Positions 1-7,291 of a DNA stretch of 12,219 bases are shown one piece after another (position 1 is the stretch's first letter; every line of letters starts with the position of its first letter). The position numbers and the translations under genes are program-made. Source of the DNA: Lachnospiraceae bacterium UBA3826 (GTDB lineage Bacteria; Bacillota; Clostridia; Lachnospirales; Lachnospiraceae); assembly GCA_002393095.1 (NCBI GenBank), contig DGII01000050.1, forward strand, positions 1 through 12,219. Reading direction: 5' to 3'. Below the pieces are notes generated by a model, which worked only from the letters and a program-made list of their open reading frames with translations, had not been told where the DNA came from and searched no databases.

Positions 1-1175
1 TGATGGTACTCACCGTGAACCGGGATAGCATACTGAGGCTTGGTCAATGTATAGATCAGCTTGATCTCCTCCTGACAGGCATGCCCGGACACGTGAGTAT
101 CCTGGAACACCACATCCGCACCCTTACGCAGCAGCTCATTGATGATCTTTGTCACCGCCTTCTCATTTCCCGGGATCGGATGAGAGGAAAAAATAACCGT
201 ATCCCCGGGGCCTATGGTGATCTTCCGGTGCATATTGTTGGCCATCCTCGACAGCGCCGCCATGCTCTCGCCCTGGCTTCCCGTAGTGATGATCACCTGC
301 TGCTCGGGCGGATAATTTTTCATCTGATCAATATCGATCAAAGTATTTTCCGGAACGCTGATGCACTCCAGATCGATCGCCGTTTCTATGATATTGACCA
401 TGCTGCGGCCTTCCACACAGACCTTGCGGCCGAATTTGTAGGCCGTGTTGATGATCTGCTGCACCCGATCCACATTGGACGCAAAGGTCGCCACAAAAAT
501 CCTGGTATTTTTATGCTCATTAAAGAGGGTGTCAAATGCTTTGCCAACCGTCTTCTCGGACGGGGTAAAGCCCGGTCTCTCCGCATTGGTGGAATCGCAC
601 AGCAGCGCAAGAACGCCTTTTTTGCCCAGCTCCGCAAATCGCTGCAGGTCGATGGCGTCGCCATACACCGGCGTATAATCCACCTTGAAGTCTCCGGTAT
701 GCACCACGATGCCCGCCGGAGAATAGATGGCCAGCGCCGAAGAATCCACTATACTGTGATTCGTCTTTATAAACTCTATCCTGAACTGCCCTAAGTTGAT
801 CGACTGTCCGAAGGTTACGACCTTTCTCCTCGTGGATTCGAGCAGGTCATGTTCCTTTAATTTGTTCTCTATGATCCCCATAGTCAGCCTGGTGGCATAT
901 ATGGGAACGTTGATATCCTTTAATACATACGGAAGGGATCCGATATGGTCCTCGTGTCCGTGCGTTATCACGAATCCCTTAACCTTTTTGATATTATCCT
1001 TTAGATAAGTTACATCCGGGATAACCAAATCTATCCCGAGCATGTCATCCTCGGGAAAAGCCAATCCGCAATCGACCACGATAATGCTGTCTTCGTACTC
1101 GAAGGCGGTGATGTTCATCCCTATCTGCTCCAGTCCTCCCAGCGGGATTATGGCCAGTGCGGATGACCTCATCAT
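1..1175 (-). CDS. rnj: Ribonuclease J (metallo-beta-lactamase/beta-CASP), C-terminus cut by window edge
   Basis: RNase J family nucleases combine endonuclease and 5'-3' exonuclease activity in mRNA decay and rRNA maturation in the cytoplasm of Firmicutes. Reading leftwards, 391 complete codons are present. The metallo-beta-lactamase zinc motif HGHEDH is at residues 72-77, followed by H140 (in NHSIVD), the HTGDFK motif with D162, and at the window edge PVHGEY with H387 of the beta-CASP domain. These positions lie within a few residues of those in Bacillus RNase J1 (about 555 residues), so roughly the last 160 residues lie outside the window. Two adjacent ATG codons (1173-1175 and 1170-1172) follow a short AGGA; the second has better spacing, so the exact start is uncertain by one codon. 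The gene begins 7 nt after the DUF1292 stop and is probably cotranscribed with it. GC content appears to rise sharply in the distal part (see findings). Confidence 0.95.
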   Translation of the reverse strand, partial: MMRSSALAIIPLGGLEQIGMNITAFEYEDSIIVVDCGLAFPEDDMLGIDLVIPDVTYLKDNIKKVKGFVITHGHEDHIGSLPYVLKDINVPIYATRLTMGIIENKLKEHDLLESTRRKVVTFGQSINLGQFRIEFIKTNHSIVDSSALAIYSPAGIVVHTGDFKVDYTPVYGDAIDLQRFAELGKKGVLALLCDSTNAERPGFTPSEKTVGKAFDTLFNEHKNTRIFVATFASNVDRVQQIINTAYKFGRKVCVEGRSMVNIIETAIDLECISVPENTLIDIDQMKNYPPEQQVIITTGSQGESMAALSRMANNMHRKITIGPGDTVIFSSHPIPGNEKAVTKIINELLRKGADVVFQDTHVSGHACQEEIKLIYTLTKPQYAIPVHGEYH

Positions 1176-1182
1176 ATCCTGT

Positions 1183-1437
1183 TTACTCAATTATACAATC
1201 CTCCAGGAGATTGCCGAACAAAGAAGATAAAGCCCCTATCTCACCTTCATCGGTAACCTCTTCATATGTTACTTCCTTACTGTTGTTCTCGGCGACCTCT
1301 TTAAGGATGATGGCATTGCCATCGCCTTCTTCGGTATCCGTCACCAGTATATATGTGTTTCCGGACAGTTTGGCCTGTTCCAGCACATAGAACCATTCCT
1401 GCTGTCCGTCTTCAGTTTCAAATGCAATCTTTTCCAT
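1183..1437 (-). CDS. DUF1292 family protein (YrzB-like), 84 aa
   Basis: This is a small acidic protein of unknown biochemical function, typical in length and composition of the DUF1292/YrzB family. The N-terminal half has the aromatic-rich strand pattern of the family (QQEWFYVLEQAKLSGNTYIL), and the C-terminal half is rich in Glu and Asp and ends in a short hydrophobic helix-like segment. The family is usually encoded directly after ireB and ruvX in Firmicutes, which is the arrangement here: it starts 21 nt after the ruvX stop and ends 7 nt before RNase J. The ribosome binding site is weak (GGAT upstream of the ATG), so translation may be coupled to that of the upstream gene. No catalytic motif or membrane segment is visible. 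Family assignment rests on sequence pattern plus context. Confidence 0.85.
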   Translation of the reverse strand: MEKIAFETEDGQQEWFYVLEQAKLSGNTYILVTDTEEGDGNAIILKEVAENNSKEVTYEEVTDEGEIGALSSLFGNLLEDCIIE

Positions 1438-1458
1438 AATATTTTTATCCGTTATCTG

Positions 1459-1902
1459 TCAGTTATTGTCCAATGATCCGCCGGTGCTTCTCCGGTCCAG
1501 ATATCCCTGAAGGATAATGGTCGCGGCTATCTTGTCCACATAGTCCTTGCGATTTTCACGGCGCACGCCTGATTCCATCATGACCTTGTCTGCTTCAACG
1601 GTGCTTAATCTCTCATCCCACATAAAAACCGGAAGTCCGGTCCTTCGCTCCAGTTTGTCCTTAAACTCCAGACTTAATTCTGCTCTGTCTCCGACGGTGT
1701 TGTTCATGTTCTTGGGAAAACCGACAACGATCTCGCCTACCTCGTATTCAGTGATAAGCTCCTCGATCCTGGCCAAAGTCTGGCGAAGTTTGTTCTCGTC
1801 CTTGCGCCTTATTATCTCGACTCCCTGAGCGGTTATGAGCATGGGATCCGAAACGGCTACTCCGACCGTTTTGGAACCGTAATCAAGTCCCATTATCCTC
1901 AT
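1459..1902 (-). CDS. ruvX: Putative pre-16S rRNA nuclease / Holliday junction resolvase-like RuvX (YqgF)
   Basis: YqgF/RuvX proteins have an RNase H-like fold and are implicated in maturation of the 16S rRNA 5' end; a Holliday-junction resolvase role was proposed earlier. The 147 residues match the usual length (about 140). Visible family motifs are the N-terminal GLDYGSKTVGVAVSD with acidic residue D7, IVVGFPKNMNNT in the middle (residues 58-69), the WDERLST motif with D96 and E97, and a C-terminal DKIAA with D123. Together these give the acidic catalytic set expected of the fold. The start codon overlaps the ireB stop as ATGA, so translation is probably coupled. The DUF1292 gene follows after 21 nt. 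Order and spacing match the conserved Firmicute ireB-ruvX-DUF1292 cluster. Confidence 0.95.
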   Translation of the reverse strand: MRIMGLDYGSKTVGVAVSDPMLITAQGVEIIRRKDENKLRQTLARIEELITEYEVGEIVVGFPKNMNNTVGDRAELSLEFKDKLERRTGLPVFMWDERLSTVEADKVMMESGVRRENRKDYVDKIAATIILQGYLDRRSTGGSLDNN

Positions 1903-2171
1903 GCCTGTTCGTCCCAGTGGTTGGCTTTGATATATTCTTTGAGCATCTCTTCAACTATCTCGTCGCGCTCAACCTTCATTATCTTGGACCTGGCACCCAT
2001 ATGAGATGTTACATAGGTGGGATCGCCCGACATTATATAGCCCACTATCTGATTGACGGGATTGTATCCCTTCTGGGTCATGGCATCAAAGACCGCTTTA
2101 AGCACCTCCTTGACGCTTATCTCCTTATCAGCCGCTACCTTGAAAAACTGAGTATTGCCTAAATCCTGCAT
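1899..2171 (-). CDS. ireB: IreB family regulatory phosphoprotein (UPF0297)
   Basis: IreB was characterised in Enterococcus faecalis as a substrate of the PASTA-type Ser/Thr kinase IreK and its phosphatase IreP, acting as a negative regulator in cephalosporin tolerance; in other Firmicutes its role is less clear. The 90 residues match family length. The signature KGYNPVNQIVGYIMSGDP is at residues 34-51, followed by VERDEIVEEML. The N-terminus carries T7 in NTQFF, near where the E. faecalis protein has its phosphothreonines, so phosphorylation there is plausible but inferred. A good GGAGG ribosome binding site (minus strand, about 2176-2180) precedes the ATG, and a candidate promoter lies 30-60 nt upstream. 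alaS, the common upstream neighbour, is not in this position here. This gene begins the four-gene minus-strand unit. Confidence 0.95.
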   Translation of the reverse strand: MQDLGNTQFFKVAADKEISVKEVLKAVFDAMTQKGYNPVNQIVGYIMSGDPTYVTSHMGARSKIMKVERDEIVEEMLKEYIKANHWDEQA

Positions 2172-2200
2172 ATTTCCTCCATTGAACTTATATATACTAT

Positions 2201-2230
2201 AATATATTAACCCAAAGCTTTTGTATCCAA
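2201..2230 (-). promoter_or_regulatory. Candidate sigma-A promoter for ireB-ruvX-DUF1292-rnj
   Basis: On the minus strand a TTGGAT -35 (2230-2225) and a TATATT -10 (2206-2201) are separated by 18 nt and lie about 30 nt upstream of the ireB start codon. The whole stretch is very AT-rich, so other -10 placements (TATAGT just downstream) are possible. The -35 overlaps an inverted repeat at 2221-2236. Confidence 0.5.
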
Positions 2231-2236
2231 ATACAA
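2221..2236. repeat. Inverted repeat TTGTAT-CCAA-ATACAA over the ireB -35
   Basis: Two perfect 6-nt arms (2221-2226 and 2231-2236) flank a 4-nt spacer. The repeat covers the proposed -35 hexamer of the ireB promoter, which is where a repressor or activator could bind. It is not followed by a T-tract on either strand, so it does not look like a terminator. Regulator unknown; short AT-rich palindromes also occur by chance. Confidence 0.35.
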
Positions 2237-2313
2237 GCCACCAATCTTAATAATACCGCAGGATGCGCCATTATTCAAGTGACGCTTGGTAATCCGATAT
2301 CTTTTTACACCTG

Positions 2314-3702
2314 TCATGCCTCCAAGACCAGATATCCGTCATATATCCTTCCCGCAACAGCTCTTATTATATCCCCTCTTTGCAGAGTATCCACTGATGC
2401 CTTATCCCCATCCCTATAAGAAGGAATGGCCGCGGGAATATAATCCCTTGTGTGTCCGACAAGCATAGGTCTGCCATCCACGATCTTCTCCTCTTCTATG
2501 AGTATCTCACATTCCCTGCCTGTATGTGCTTCTATGAACTTAAGCCTGTTCTCATCACATATCCTGAGCAGAATATCACTTCTTAAAGCCTTAATCTTCT
2601 CCGTATTCTGACCCGGCATGTCTGCCGCTAACGTTCCCTTTCTCTTCGAATACTTGAACACATGTGTCTCATAGAAGCCTATCTTCTGCACGTAATCCAC
2701 TGTAGTATTGAATTCCTCCTCATCCTCTCCGGGGAATCCCACTATTATGTCCGTAGTTATCGCAGGAGCATTAAAGTACTCTCTGATAAGCTTTACCTTG
2801 TCATAGTACTCACCCGTGGTATATCTTCTGTTCATGCGCTTAAGCGTGGCATCACAGCCGCTCTGCAGGCTTAGGTGAAAATGAGGGCATACCTTAGGGT
2901 CGGCACTTATGGCAGCAAGGAATTCCTCTGTGATAACCCTTGGTTCAAGGGAGCCCAGTCTTATGCGTTCTATCCCCTCTATGCGGGATACCGCGTCTAT
3001 GATACCTATAAGGTCTTCATTGGTATAATCCTTATCGGAGGCTGCACGGTTATATGAAAGCGGTCTGCCGCAATCGTCCCTGTGCATATCCAAGCCGTAT
3101 GAGCTTAGATGTATGCCTGTCAGTACCACTTCCTTAAATCCCGCTTCAGACAGTCTCTTAATCTCCTTAACTATCGAATCCGCTCCTCTTGATCTTACCC
3201 TTCCTCTTGCTGTGGGTATGATGCAATATGTACAGAACTGGTCGCATCCGTCCTGTATCTTGATGTCCACTCTGGTTCTTTCACAGGAGTAATCTATCCC
3301 GCTTTCCTCATATGCCGCAGGAATGCTCAGATCATCGACAGTTACCCTCTTAGACCGGTCATCTATATAGTCCTCAACAAGCTTTACTATCTCTGATTTA
3401 CGATTATTGCCGATCACCACATCCACAGAAGAGTCAAGCGCCGCTCCCTCGGTATCTGTCTGTGCATAGCAGCCTGCTGCCACCACAACCGCCTCAGGAT
3501 TCCTCTTCTTGGCTCTGTGAAGCATCTGTCTTGACTTGTGATCCGCTATGGCTGTAACAGTACATGTATTTATGACATATATGTCGGCGATGTCGTCAAA
3601 AGGCACAATGCTATAACCCGATTCTTTGAATTTTTGTTGCATAACTTCCATTTCATATGAATTGACCTTGCAACCCAGATTGTGGAATGCCACAGTTTTC
3701 AT
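2314..3702 (-). CDS. mtaB: tRNA (N6-L-threonylcarbamoyladenosine(37)-C2)-methylthiotransferase MtaB
   Basis: MtaB adds a methylthio group to t6A at position 37 of ANN-decoding tRNAs, giving ms2t6A, which stabilises codon pairing. The 462 residues show the full layout: an N-terminal UPF0004 domain with cluster cysteines C11 (in NLGCKVN, the MtaB-type version of the motif), C47 (NTCTVT) and C78 (AAGCYA); a radical SAM core with the CxxxCxxC set at C153, C157 and C160 (CDQFCTYC, then IIPTARGRVRSR); and a C-terminal TRAM-like region from about residue 390. GCKVN distinguishes it from MiaB and RimO. A segment of about 25 residues (roughly 205-230) after LTGIHLSSYG looks like an insertion compared with typical members. 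A GGAGA ribosome binding site lies about 5 nt before the ATG. The gene diverges from the HPr-like gene and no promoter of its own could be confidently assigned. Confidence 0.95.
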   Translation of the reverse strand: MKTVAFHNLGCKVNSYEMEVMQQKFKESGYSIVPFDDIADIYVINTCTVTAIADHKSRQMLHRAKKRNPEAVVVAAGCYAQTDTEGAALDSSVDVVIGNNRKSEIVKLVEDYIDDRSKRVTVDDLSIPAAYEESGIDYSCERTRVDIKIQDGCDQFCTYCIIPTARGRVRSRGADSIVKEIKRLSEAGFKEVVLTGIHLSSYGLDMHRDDCGRPLSYNRAASDKDYTNEDLIGIIDAVSRIEGIERIRLGSLEPRVITEEFLAAISADPKVCPHFHLSLQSGCDATLKRMNRRYTTGEYYDKVKLIREYFNAPAITTDIIVGFPGEDEEEFNTTVDYVQKIGFYETHVFKYSKRKGTLAADMPGQNTEKIKALRSDILLRICDENRLKFIEAHTGRECEILIEEEKIVDGRPMLVGHTRDYIPAAIPSYRDGDKASVDTLQRGDIIRAVAGRIYDGYLVLEA

Positions 3703-3735
3703 CTTTTTCTCCGTTATTTTTGTCTGTTTTTTAGG

Positions 3736-3764
3736 TTGACTTTTATGTCAGCGCAATTTACTAT
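3736..3764 (+). promoter_or_regulatory. Promoter for the HPr-like gene
   Basis: TTGACT (3736-3741) and TACTAT (3759-3764) are separated by 17 nt, giving a leader of about 33 nt before the start codon at 3804. A perfect 12-nt palindrome, TTACTATAGTAA (3758-3769), covers the -10 element and could be an operator; it also provides a TACTAT on the opposite strand facing mtaB, but no matching -35 was seen there. Confidence 0.65.
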
Positions 3765-3803
3765 AGTAATCGAAGGTATGAAGCTTTAAGGAGGTATTAA
3801 CTT

Positions 3804-4034
3804 ATGAAGACAGTACAGATTTCTCTTAACTCGATCGATAAGGTTAAGTCATTTGTTAATGACATCACTAAGTTTGATTATGATTTCGATCTTGTTTCAG
3901 GAAGATACGTAATCGATGCGAAGTCCATTATGGGTATTTTCAGCTTGGATCTTTCCAAGCCCATCGATCTTAACATCCATGCAGAGGATAATCTTGATTC
4001 CGTTCTGGATGTTCTTAAGCCCTATATGGTTTAA
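3804..4034 (+). CDS. HPr-like protein lacking the active-site histidine (Crh-like), 76 aa
   Basis: HPr normally carries phosphate between Enzyme I and PTS permeases through His15, and in Firmicutes is also phosphorylated at Ser46 by HPr kinase for carbon catabolite control. This 76-residue protein has the HPr fold pattern and a well-preserved serine region, DAKSIMGIFSL, with S41 at the Ser46 position. The usual GLHARPA motif is replaced by NSIDKVK (residues 9-15), and the only histidine, H59, lies in an unrelated strand. It therefore cannot act as a normal phosphocarrier but could be a regulatory phosphoprotein, in the way Bacillus Crh (Gln at position 15) works. That role is inferred. A very strong AAGGAGGT ribosome binding site (3788-3795) sits 8 nt before the ATG, and the gene has its own promoter and terminator, suggesting high monocistronic expression. 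No PTS genes lie nearby. Confidence 0.85.
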   Translation: MKTVQISLNSIDKVKSFVNDITKFDYDFDLVSGRYVIDAKSIMGIFSLDLSKPIDLNIHAEDNLDSVLDVLKPYMV

Positions 4035-4054
4035 TAACCGACACGTATACTGTT

Positions 4055-4084
4055 AAGGAGCAGGTTACGCCTGCTCCTTTTTTT
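4055..4084 (+). terminator. Intrinsic terminator after the HPr-like gene
   Basis: A 10-bp stem, AAGGAGCAGG (4055-4064) with its complement at 4070-4079, closes a 5-nt loop and is followed by a run of seven T (4078-4084). It lies 20 nt after the stop and overlaps the end of the convergent thiI gene. The T-tract serves the plus strand; on the minus strand the hairpin is followed only by TTAAC, so thiI termination there would be weaker. Confidence 0.9.
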
Positions 4085-5279
4085 ATTTCTCCACGCTTAC
4101 TACGATAGTCTCTTTGGTATTAAGTGCAGTCTCCAGAAGTCCGTCTATGACCCCATCCAGATTATGCTCGTGTTTTCTGATGATCTCAGGACTTGGCTTG
4201 GTCACGGGATGCTTGGCTACAAATATGGTACAGCAGTCTTCATAAGGAAGTATGGATGTCTCATATGTATCTATCTTCTCGGACACAGCCACTATCTCAA
4301 GCTTATCCATACCGATGCACGGCCTGAACACCGGTAATGTGCACACTTCGTTGGTAACAGCAAGTGAAGCCAAGGTCTGACTGGCAACCTGTCCTATGCT
4401 CTCACCCGTGATAAGTCCCAGACATCCGGTCTCCTTAGCTATTATCTCTGCTATGCGCATCATATATCTTCTCATGATGATAGTCAGCTCATCCTGCGGA
4501 CACTTCTCATATATGGCAAGCTGGATATCAGTGAAGTTCACCACATGAAGATATACGGGACCCGCATACCTTGACACCTTCTTAGCCAGATCCACAACCT
4601 TCTGCTTGGCTCTCTCCGACGTATACGGAGGTGCGTGAAAATACACCGCATCTATCTTAACGCCTCTCTTGGCGATCATGTAGCCCGCCACCGGCGAATC
4701 AATACCGCCTGACAGAAGCAGCATTGCCTTACCGCCCGTTCCTACAGGCATACCGCCCGGACCCGGTATTATCTCGGAATATACATATATCTTCTCACGA
4801 ACCTCCACATATAAGGTTATATCCGGAGTATGTACATCCACCTTGAGCGCAGGTATGGCCTCAAGAATGGCTTCTCCAAGCTTGGCATTCAGCTCCATGC
4901 TGTCAAGCGGGTATCTCTTATTGGAGCGTCTTGCGTATACCTTAAAGGTCGTACCGGCCTTTATATCAGGATACACCCTCCTCATATAATCCACAGTGAA
5001 TTCCTTAAGCCTGTCAAAGCCCTCATCCTCCGCAAAGGTCATGGGACAGATTCCGCTTATGCCGAATACGGTCTTAAGGTTGTCTATGACTTCATCATGA
5101 TCGAATTCACCCATCGCATCCACATAGACCCTTCCTTCGGCCTTGTGCACGGTGAATTCCCCGTCGCAGCGCTTAAGAGCATACTTGATCTGCTGCATAA
5201 GAGCGTTCTCAAAAAGATACCTGTTCTTGCCCTTAACTCCTATCTCTCCGTATTTGATCAAAAAAGATTTAAATTCCAT
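4083..5279 (-). CDS. thiI: tRNA 4-thiouridine synthase ThiI (no rhodanese domain)
   Basis: ThiI adenylates U8 of tRNA and directs sulfur insertion to give s4U, a near-UV sensor; in some bacteria it also supplies sulfur for thiazole synthesis. The 398 residues match the short Gram-positive form. Visible parts are an N-terminal ferredoxin-like region starting FLIKYGEIGVKGKNR, a THUMP domain at roughly 60-165, and the PP-loop ATPase motif SGGIDSP at 190-196. The protein ends at the position of Bacillus ThiI, so the C-terminal rhodanese domain of the E. coli enzyme, with its persulfide cysteine, is absent. In such systems the partner cysteine desulfurase is thought to pass sulfur directly; a nifS-like gene lies 21 nt upstream, matching the Bacillus nifZ-thiI pair. 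The ribosome binding site is weak (ACGGA), suggesting coupled translation. Last gene of the minus-strand operon. Confidence 0.95.
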   Translation of the reverse strand: MEFKSFLIKYGEIGVKGKNRYLFENALMQQIKYALKRCDGEFTVHKAEGRVYVDAMGEFDHDEVIDNLKTVFGISGICPMTFAEDEGFDRLKEFTVDYMRRVYPDIKAGTTFKVYARRSNKRYPLDSMELNAKLGEAILEAIPALKVDVHTPDITLYVEVREKIYVYSEIIPGPGGMPVGTGGKAMLLLSGGIDSPVAGYMIAKRGVKIDAVYFHAPPYTSERAKQKVVDLAKKVSRYAGPVYLHVVNFTDIQLAIYEKCPQDELTIIMRRYMMRIAEIIAKETGCLGLITGESIGQVASQTLASLAVTNEVCTLPVFRPCIGMDKLEIVAVSEKIDTYETSILPYEDCCTIFVAKHPVTKPSPEIIRKHEHNLDGVIDGLLETALNTKETIVVSVEK

Positions 5280-5300
5280 AATCCGTTCCGTCCAATCCGT

Positions 5301-6455
5301 CTATCTTCTGACAAACCTTCTAAGCTCCTTAGTCTCTTCCTCTATACTGTCAATGGCATATTCCATCTCTTCCTTGGTAGTGTATACCGACATGCTTATC
5401 CTTATCGTGGAATCCAGCAGACTCTTATCAAGCCCTATTGCCTTAAGCGTCGCAGATATGGCAGGCTTATTGGTCGCACAGGCGCTTCCGGAGCTTACAT
5501 ATATCCCTCTTGCCTCAAGAGCATGTAACATGACCTCAGCTCTTACATCCTTAACCGAGAGACTGATTATATGCGGTGCACTCTCTCCGTTATTGTATCC
5601 GTTGACCTTAACATTCTCTATACATGCAAGCCTTCCCACCGCATATTCCTTAAGCTCCCTAAGTCTCCTGACATCCTCATCTATATGTTCATAGGTGATG
5701 CGAATGGCTTCGCCCATACCGGCAATTCCCGGCACATTCTCCGTACCCGAACGCAGTCCCTTCTGCTGTCCGCCTCCGTATAATATGGGGCGCAGCCTTA
5801 CCCTGTCACTCATGTACAGAAACCCTACACCTTTGGGCCCGTGCAGCTTATGTCCGCTTACTGACATGAGGTCTATACCGCTCTTCTTAGGATTGATCCT
5901 TGCTTTGCCGTAGCCCTGTACAGCATCCACATGGAAGAGCGTATCGGGATTAAGCTCCTTCAGTATCTCTCCGATCTCCTCTATGGGCTGAAGAGCTCCT
6001 ATCTCATTATTGGTATGCATCACAGAGAGGATTACGGTATCCTCCCTGATGGCCTCCTTAAGCTTGTCAAGTCGTACCACGCCTTCCTTATCAACCGGAA
6101 GATATGTGATCTCATATCCCGACTTACTCAGGTACTCGCAGGTCTCAAGTACTGCCGGATGCTCTATCTGCGTCGTTATTATATGCTTCCCGCGCCTTGC
6201 TGCCGCCGCTGCGGCACCGATAAGAGCCGTATTGTCCGATTCCGTGCCGCCGGAAGTAAAAAGAATATTGTCAGGCTTACACTTAAGCGTATATGCGATC
6301 TGCTCCTTAGCCGTCTTAATATACTCTTCCGCATTCACGCCCTTCATATGCATACTGCTTGGATTACCGTAATCCTCAAGCATTGTTTTCTGTATTATGT
6401 CAACCACTTCGGGGTATGCCCGTGTGGTCGCGGAATTATCCAGATATATCTCCAC
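5301..6455 (-). CDS. nifS: Cysteine desulfurase (NifS/IscS type I; NifZ-like partner of ThiI)
   Basis: This PLP enzyme converts cysteine to alanine and holds the released sulfur as a persulfide for transfer. The 384 residues match the class. Key residues visible are the N-terminal YLDNSATT, H99 in IEHP, D177 in FHVDAVQ, the PLP lysine K203 in SGHKLHGPKG, and the catalytic cysteine C326 in SSGSAC, within the longer loop typical of type I enzymes. The reading frame opens with GTG (6453-6455), supported by a GGAG 7 nt upstream at 6463-6466. It sits directly before thiI with a 21-nt gap, so its main role is probably tRNA thiolation, as for Bacillus NifZ; there is no iscU or suf gene nearby. A contribution to Fe-S assembly (needed, for example, by MtaB) cannot be excluded. 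Confidence 0.93.
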   Translation of the reverse strand: MEIYLDNSATTRAYPEVVDIIQKTMLEDYGNPSSMHMKGVNAEEYIKTAKEQIAYTLKCKPDNILFTSGGTESDNTALIGAAAAAARRGKHIITTQIEHPAVLETCEYLSKSGYEITYLPVDKEGVVRLDKLKEAIREDTVILSVMHTNNEIGALQPIEEIGEILKELNPDTLFHVDAVQGYGKARINPKKSGIDLMSVSGHKLHGPKGVGFLYMSDRVRLRPILYGGGQQKGLRSGTENVPGIAGMGEAIRITYEHIDEDVRRLRELKEYAVGRLACIENVKVNGYNNGESAPHIISLSVKDVRAEVMLHALEARGIYVSSGSACATNKPAISATLKAIGLDKSLLDSTIRISMSVYTTKEEMEYAIDSIEEETKELRRFVRR

Positions 6456-6509
6456 CTATATTCTCCAATCTGTCTCTGCCCTGTATAACCGTACAGCTTC
6501 CTTGTGTCT

Positions 6510-7271
6510 CTACCTCTCAAGCAAATAATCAAGCCAGGACAGCACTACCATTCCTGCCGTCTCGGTACGCAGTATCCTTCGTCCCAGAGATATCATATCC
6601 GCGCCGATGCCCTTAAGCAGCTCTATCTCCGCATCATCGAATCCGCCTTCGGGTCCAATGAATACACCTATCGAACCGGCTGTCGGCAGCCCCTTCATGA
6701 CATCCCTTGTATGAGAGAAATCCTCTCCTGCCTTCATCTCATAGGGTACTATATTCTTATGAAAAGCTGCCGCATACCTCACAGCCTCTTTCATATCCAT
6801 TACTTCATGCACATCCGGTATAACTGCCCGCTTGCTCTGCTTGGCCGCTGCCCTTGCTATACCTCTGTATCTTTCAACTTTTGCGGTCGCTTTCCTTGGA
6901 TCAAGCTTAACCACGCTTCTTGCCATGGACACCGGTATTATCTCATATGCGCCGAGCTCAACTGCCTTCTGAATTACCGTCTCCAGCTTATCACCCTTGG
7001 CAAGTCCCTGAAACAGATATATCCTCACCGGAAGCTCCACTCCTGCTTCCTTGATAAATCTAAGCTCACATTCAACCGTATCGCCTATGCTTATTATGCC
7101 GCAGCGATACTCCTTATCGTCCACTCCGTTGCTTACGGATATCTCATCCCCGACCTTCATACGAAGGACATTCTTGATATGATTGACATCCTCACCCGTT
7201 ATCAGGACTTTTTTATCCGTGATATTCTCAGGCCGGACGAAAAAATGACTCACATGACTCACATTGTCCAT
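6510..7271 (-). CDS. rsmE: 16S rRNA (uracil(1498)-N3)-methyltransferase RsmE
   Basis: RsmE methylates N3 of U1498 in 16S rRNA near the decoding centre, using SAM, on assembled 30S subunits. The 253 residues match family length. The N-terminal PUA-like domain begins SHFFVRPENI, and the C-terminal SPOUT/trefoil-knot domain carries the SAM-binding motifs GPEGGF (206-211) and LGRRILRTETA (229-239). The conserved KGDKLETVIQKAVELG (92-107) and the region around Q145 (AAAKQSKR) are also present. Start at ATG 7269-7271 is preceded by only a poor GGAA-like site, about 20 nt after the prmA stop, so translation may depend on coupling. A 54-nt gap separates it from nifS. The prmA-rsmE pair is a common Firmicute arrangement. 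Confidence 0.95.
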   Translation of the reverse strand: MDNVSHVSHFFVRPENITDKKVLITGEDVNHIKNVLRMKVGDEISVSNGVDDKEYRCGIISIGDTVECELRFIKEAGVELPVRIYLFQGLAKGDKLETVIQKAVELGAYEIIPVSMARSVVKLDPRKATAKVERYRGIARAAAKQSKRAVIPDVHEVMDMKEAVRYAAAFHKNIVPYEMKAGEDFSHTRDVMKGLPTAGSIGVFIGPEGGFDDAEIELLKGIGADMISLGRRILRTETAGMVVLSWLDYLLER

Positions 7272-7291
7272 CTTAGCACAATACCGTTCCT

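Noticed and set aside
3..794. 263-codon open frame on the plus strand opposite RNase J
   Set aside because: It is antisense to a gene with all RNase J catalytic motifs, has no ribosome binding site, and arises from the higher GC of this stretch.
2251..2273. Imperfect inverted repeat TAAT..CGCA-GGA-TGCG..ATTA as mtaB terminator
   Set aside because: The core stem is only 4 bp with a mismatch and is not followed by a T-tract, so an intrinsic terminator cannot be claimed.
4830..5528. 232-codon plus-strand frame across thiI and nifS
   Set aside because: Shadow of two clearly identified minus-strand genes, with no recognisable domain or start signal.
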